From Chrysomallon squamiferum (lineage: Eukaryota; Mollusca; Gastropoda; Neomphalida; Peltospiridae), in NCBI GenBank assembly GCA_012295275.1, contig CM022677.1:7131446-7195445 (forward strand): a stretch of DNA of 64,000 nt, written 5' to 3'. The notes below the pieces were generated by a model that was not told where the DNA came from, made no database searches, and saw nothing but the letters and a program-made list of their open reading frames with translations. Every line of letters begins with the position of its first letter. Positions within the stretch are counted from its first letter, which is position 1. Shown here piece after piece: positions 63,415 to 64,000 of this stretch. A program made the translations under genes and the position numbers.

Positions 63415-64000
63415 TATTGCATTAGTAACTCTACAGGAGACGTGTACACTGGAAAAACGTAACTTAAGTGATTAAACAGTTATAATTCACTCCACTCTGT
63501 AATATCTGACCTGGCAAACAGAGGCAAAACAGGTTGTCGATCCATGAGAGATTTGTTGTGTTTAATTAATCTCAGAAATCTCAATTGTATGGAATGACAT
63601 AAGAATTATTATTATTAACATGTATATATATATATAATCATTATCTAATATGTGGTATTACCTGTTCCCCTGTAAATCTGTTGGCGGTCGAATCAAAACT
63701 AAACATCTAAATAAAACCTAAAACGCAATAGAGATTATGCCACCTGTCATGTTAGTACTTTTAATCTGTACTGATGATCGGGTTATTAACTCACGCGGTG
63801 TATCTTGCTTCGCAGTTTCTTAGCCTCTTTTATACAAAGTTTAAGGCTTGGTGTAACTTTAACAATAAAATGTATTATATCTATTTAATCACATACCCCT
63901 AGCACTCAAGTTATGTGCACGCGATTCCTGTAGAGCTATTAATTCAGTTCAGATTTCGTTTTGATTTGTGGTAAGTGATATATGTATATCTGTGTGTGGG
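63415..64000. other. Flank with dispersed repeat pieces
   Basis: 63420-63455 is an inverted piece of 62760-62795. 63505-63545 (minus strand: CATGGATCGACAACCTGTTT) resembles the hAT-like end at 58498-58545. 63845-63975 belongs to the 46.5 kb family. No gene is seen before the window ends. Confidence 0.5.

Overview
The window looks like a piece of a repeat-rich animal nuclear genome from a draft scaffold: it is strongly AT-rich, has intron-split genes with GT/AG splice sites, very long (CT)n, (TTA)n and (TG)n microsatellites, and a 200-base run of N (40957-41156). Short copies of an AAGGGAAATAACTC-like motif, which I associate with mollusc genomes, recur at both ends and in the middle, so a mollusc is the best guess; this is an inference, not a proof.

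Real coding content is small. (1) On the minus strand, 56298-57237, is a four-exon gene whose phases all agree and whose 160 codons are open: a signal peptide, two TNF-receptor cysteine-rich domains, a short stalk and a terminal hydrophobic segment with no cytoplasmic tail. It looks like a membrane-tethered decoy receptor, possibly GPI-anchored. A broken partner copy lies head-to-head at about 58185-58487. (2) On the minus strand, 25827-30939, is a multi-exon relative of MCC (mutated in colorectal cancers), ending in the family's PDZ-binding tail TNETSL, but with three frame breaks, one in-frame stop and a missing coiled-coil block. (3) On the plus strand, 19199-20976, is a three-exon TRIM-like relic (RING plus beta-propeller piece) with conserved splice phases but several stops and a lost zinc ligand. 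Smaller relics are an orphan terminal exon with the serine-protease GDSGGPL motif (56084-56140) and two decayed copies, two ISXO2/Merlin-like transposase N-terminal fragments, the end of a non-LTR retrotransposon ORF2, and a possible terminal exon at 40490-40610.

The rest is shaped by segmental duplication. A 5.6-5.8 kb unit is present twice in tandem (7.72-13.35 and 13.35-19.19 kb), with microsatellites at every junction. A 3.3 kb inverted pair (2691-5975 and 43200-46479) encloses about 37 kb. Pieces of 6.6-10.2 kb return inverted at 47.3-49.9 kb. A 1.39 kb block is directly duplicated (49878-51266, 54518-55913) and has a diverged inverted relative at 58.5-59.8 kb, so the TNFR locus sits inside an imperfect palindrome centred near 57.85 kb. 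Satellites occur at 21.97-22.77 kb (seven units of about 90-140 bp) and 60.13-61.35 kb (about 31 bp units).

The genes do not form an operon or pathway. TNF receptors, TRIM proteins and serine proteases are families often expanded in invertebrate immunity, so their co-occurrence in a duplication-prone block is suggestive only.
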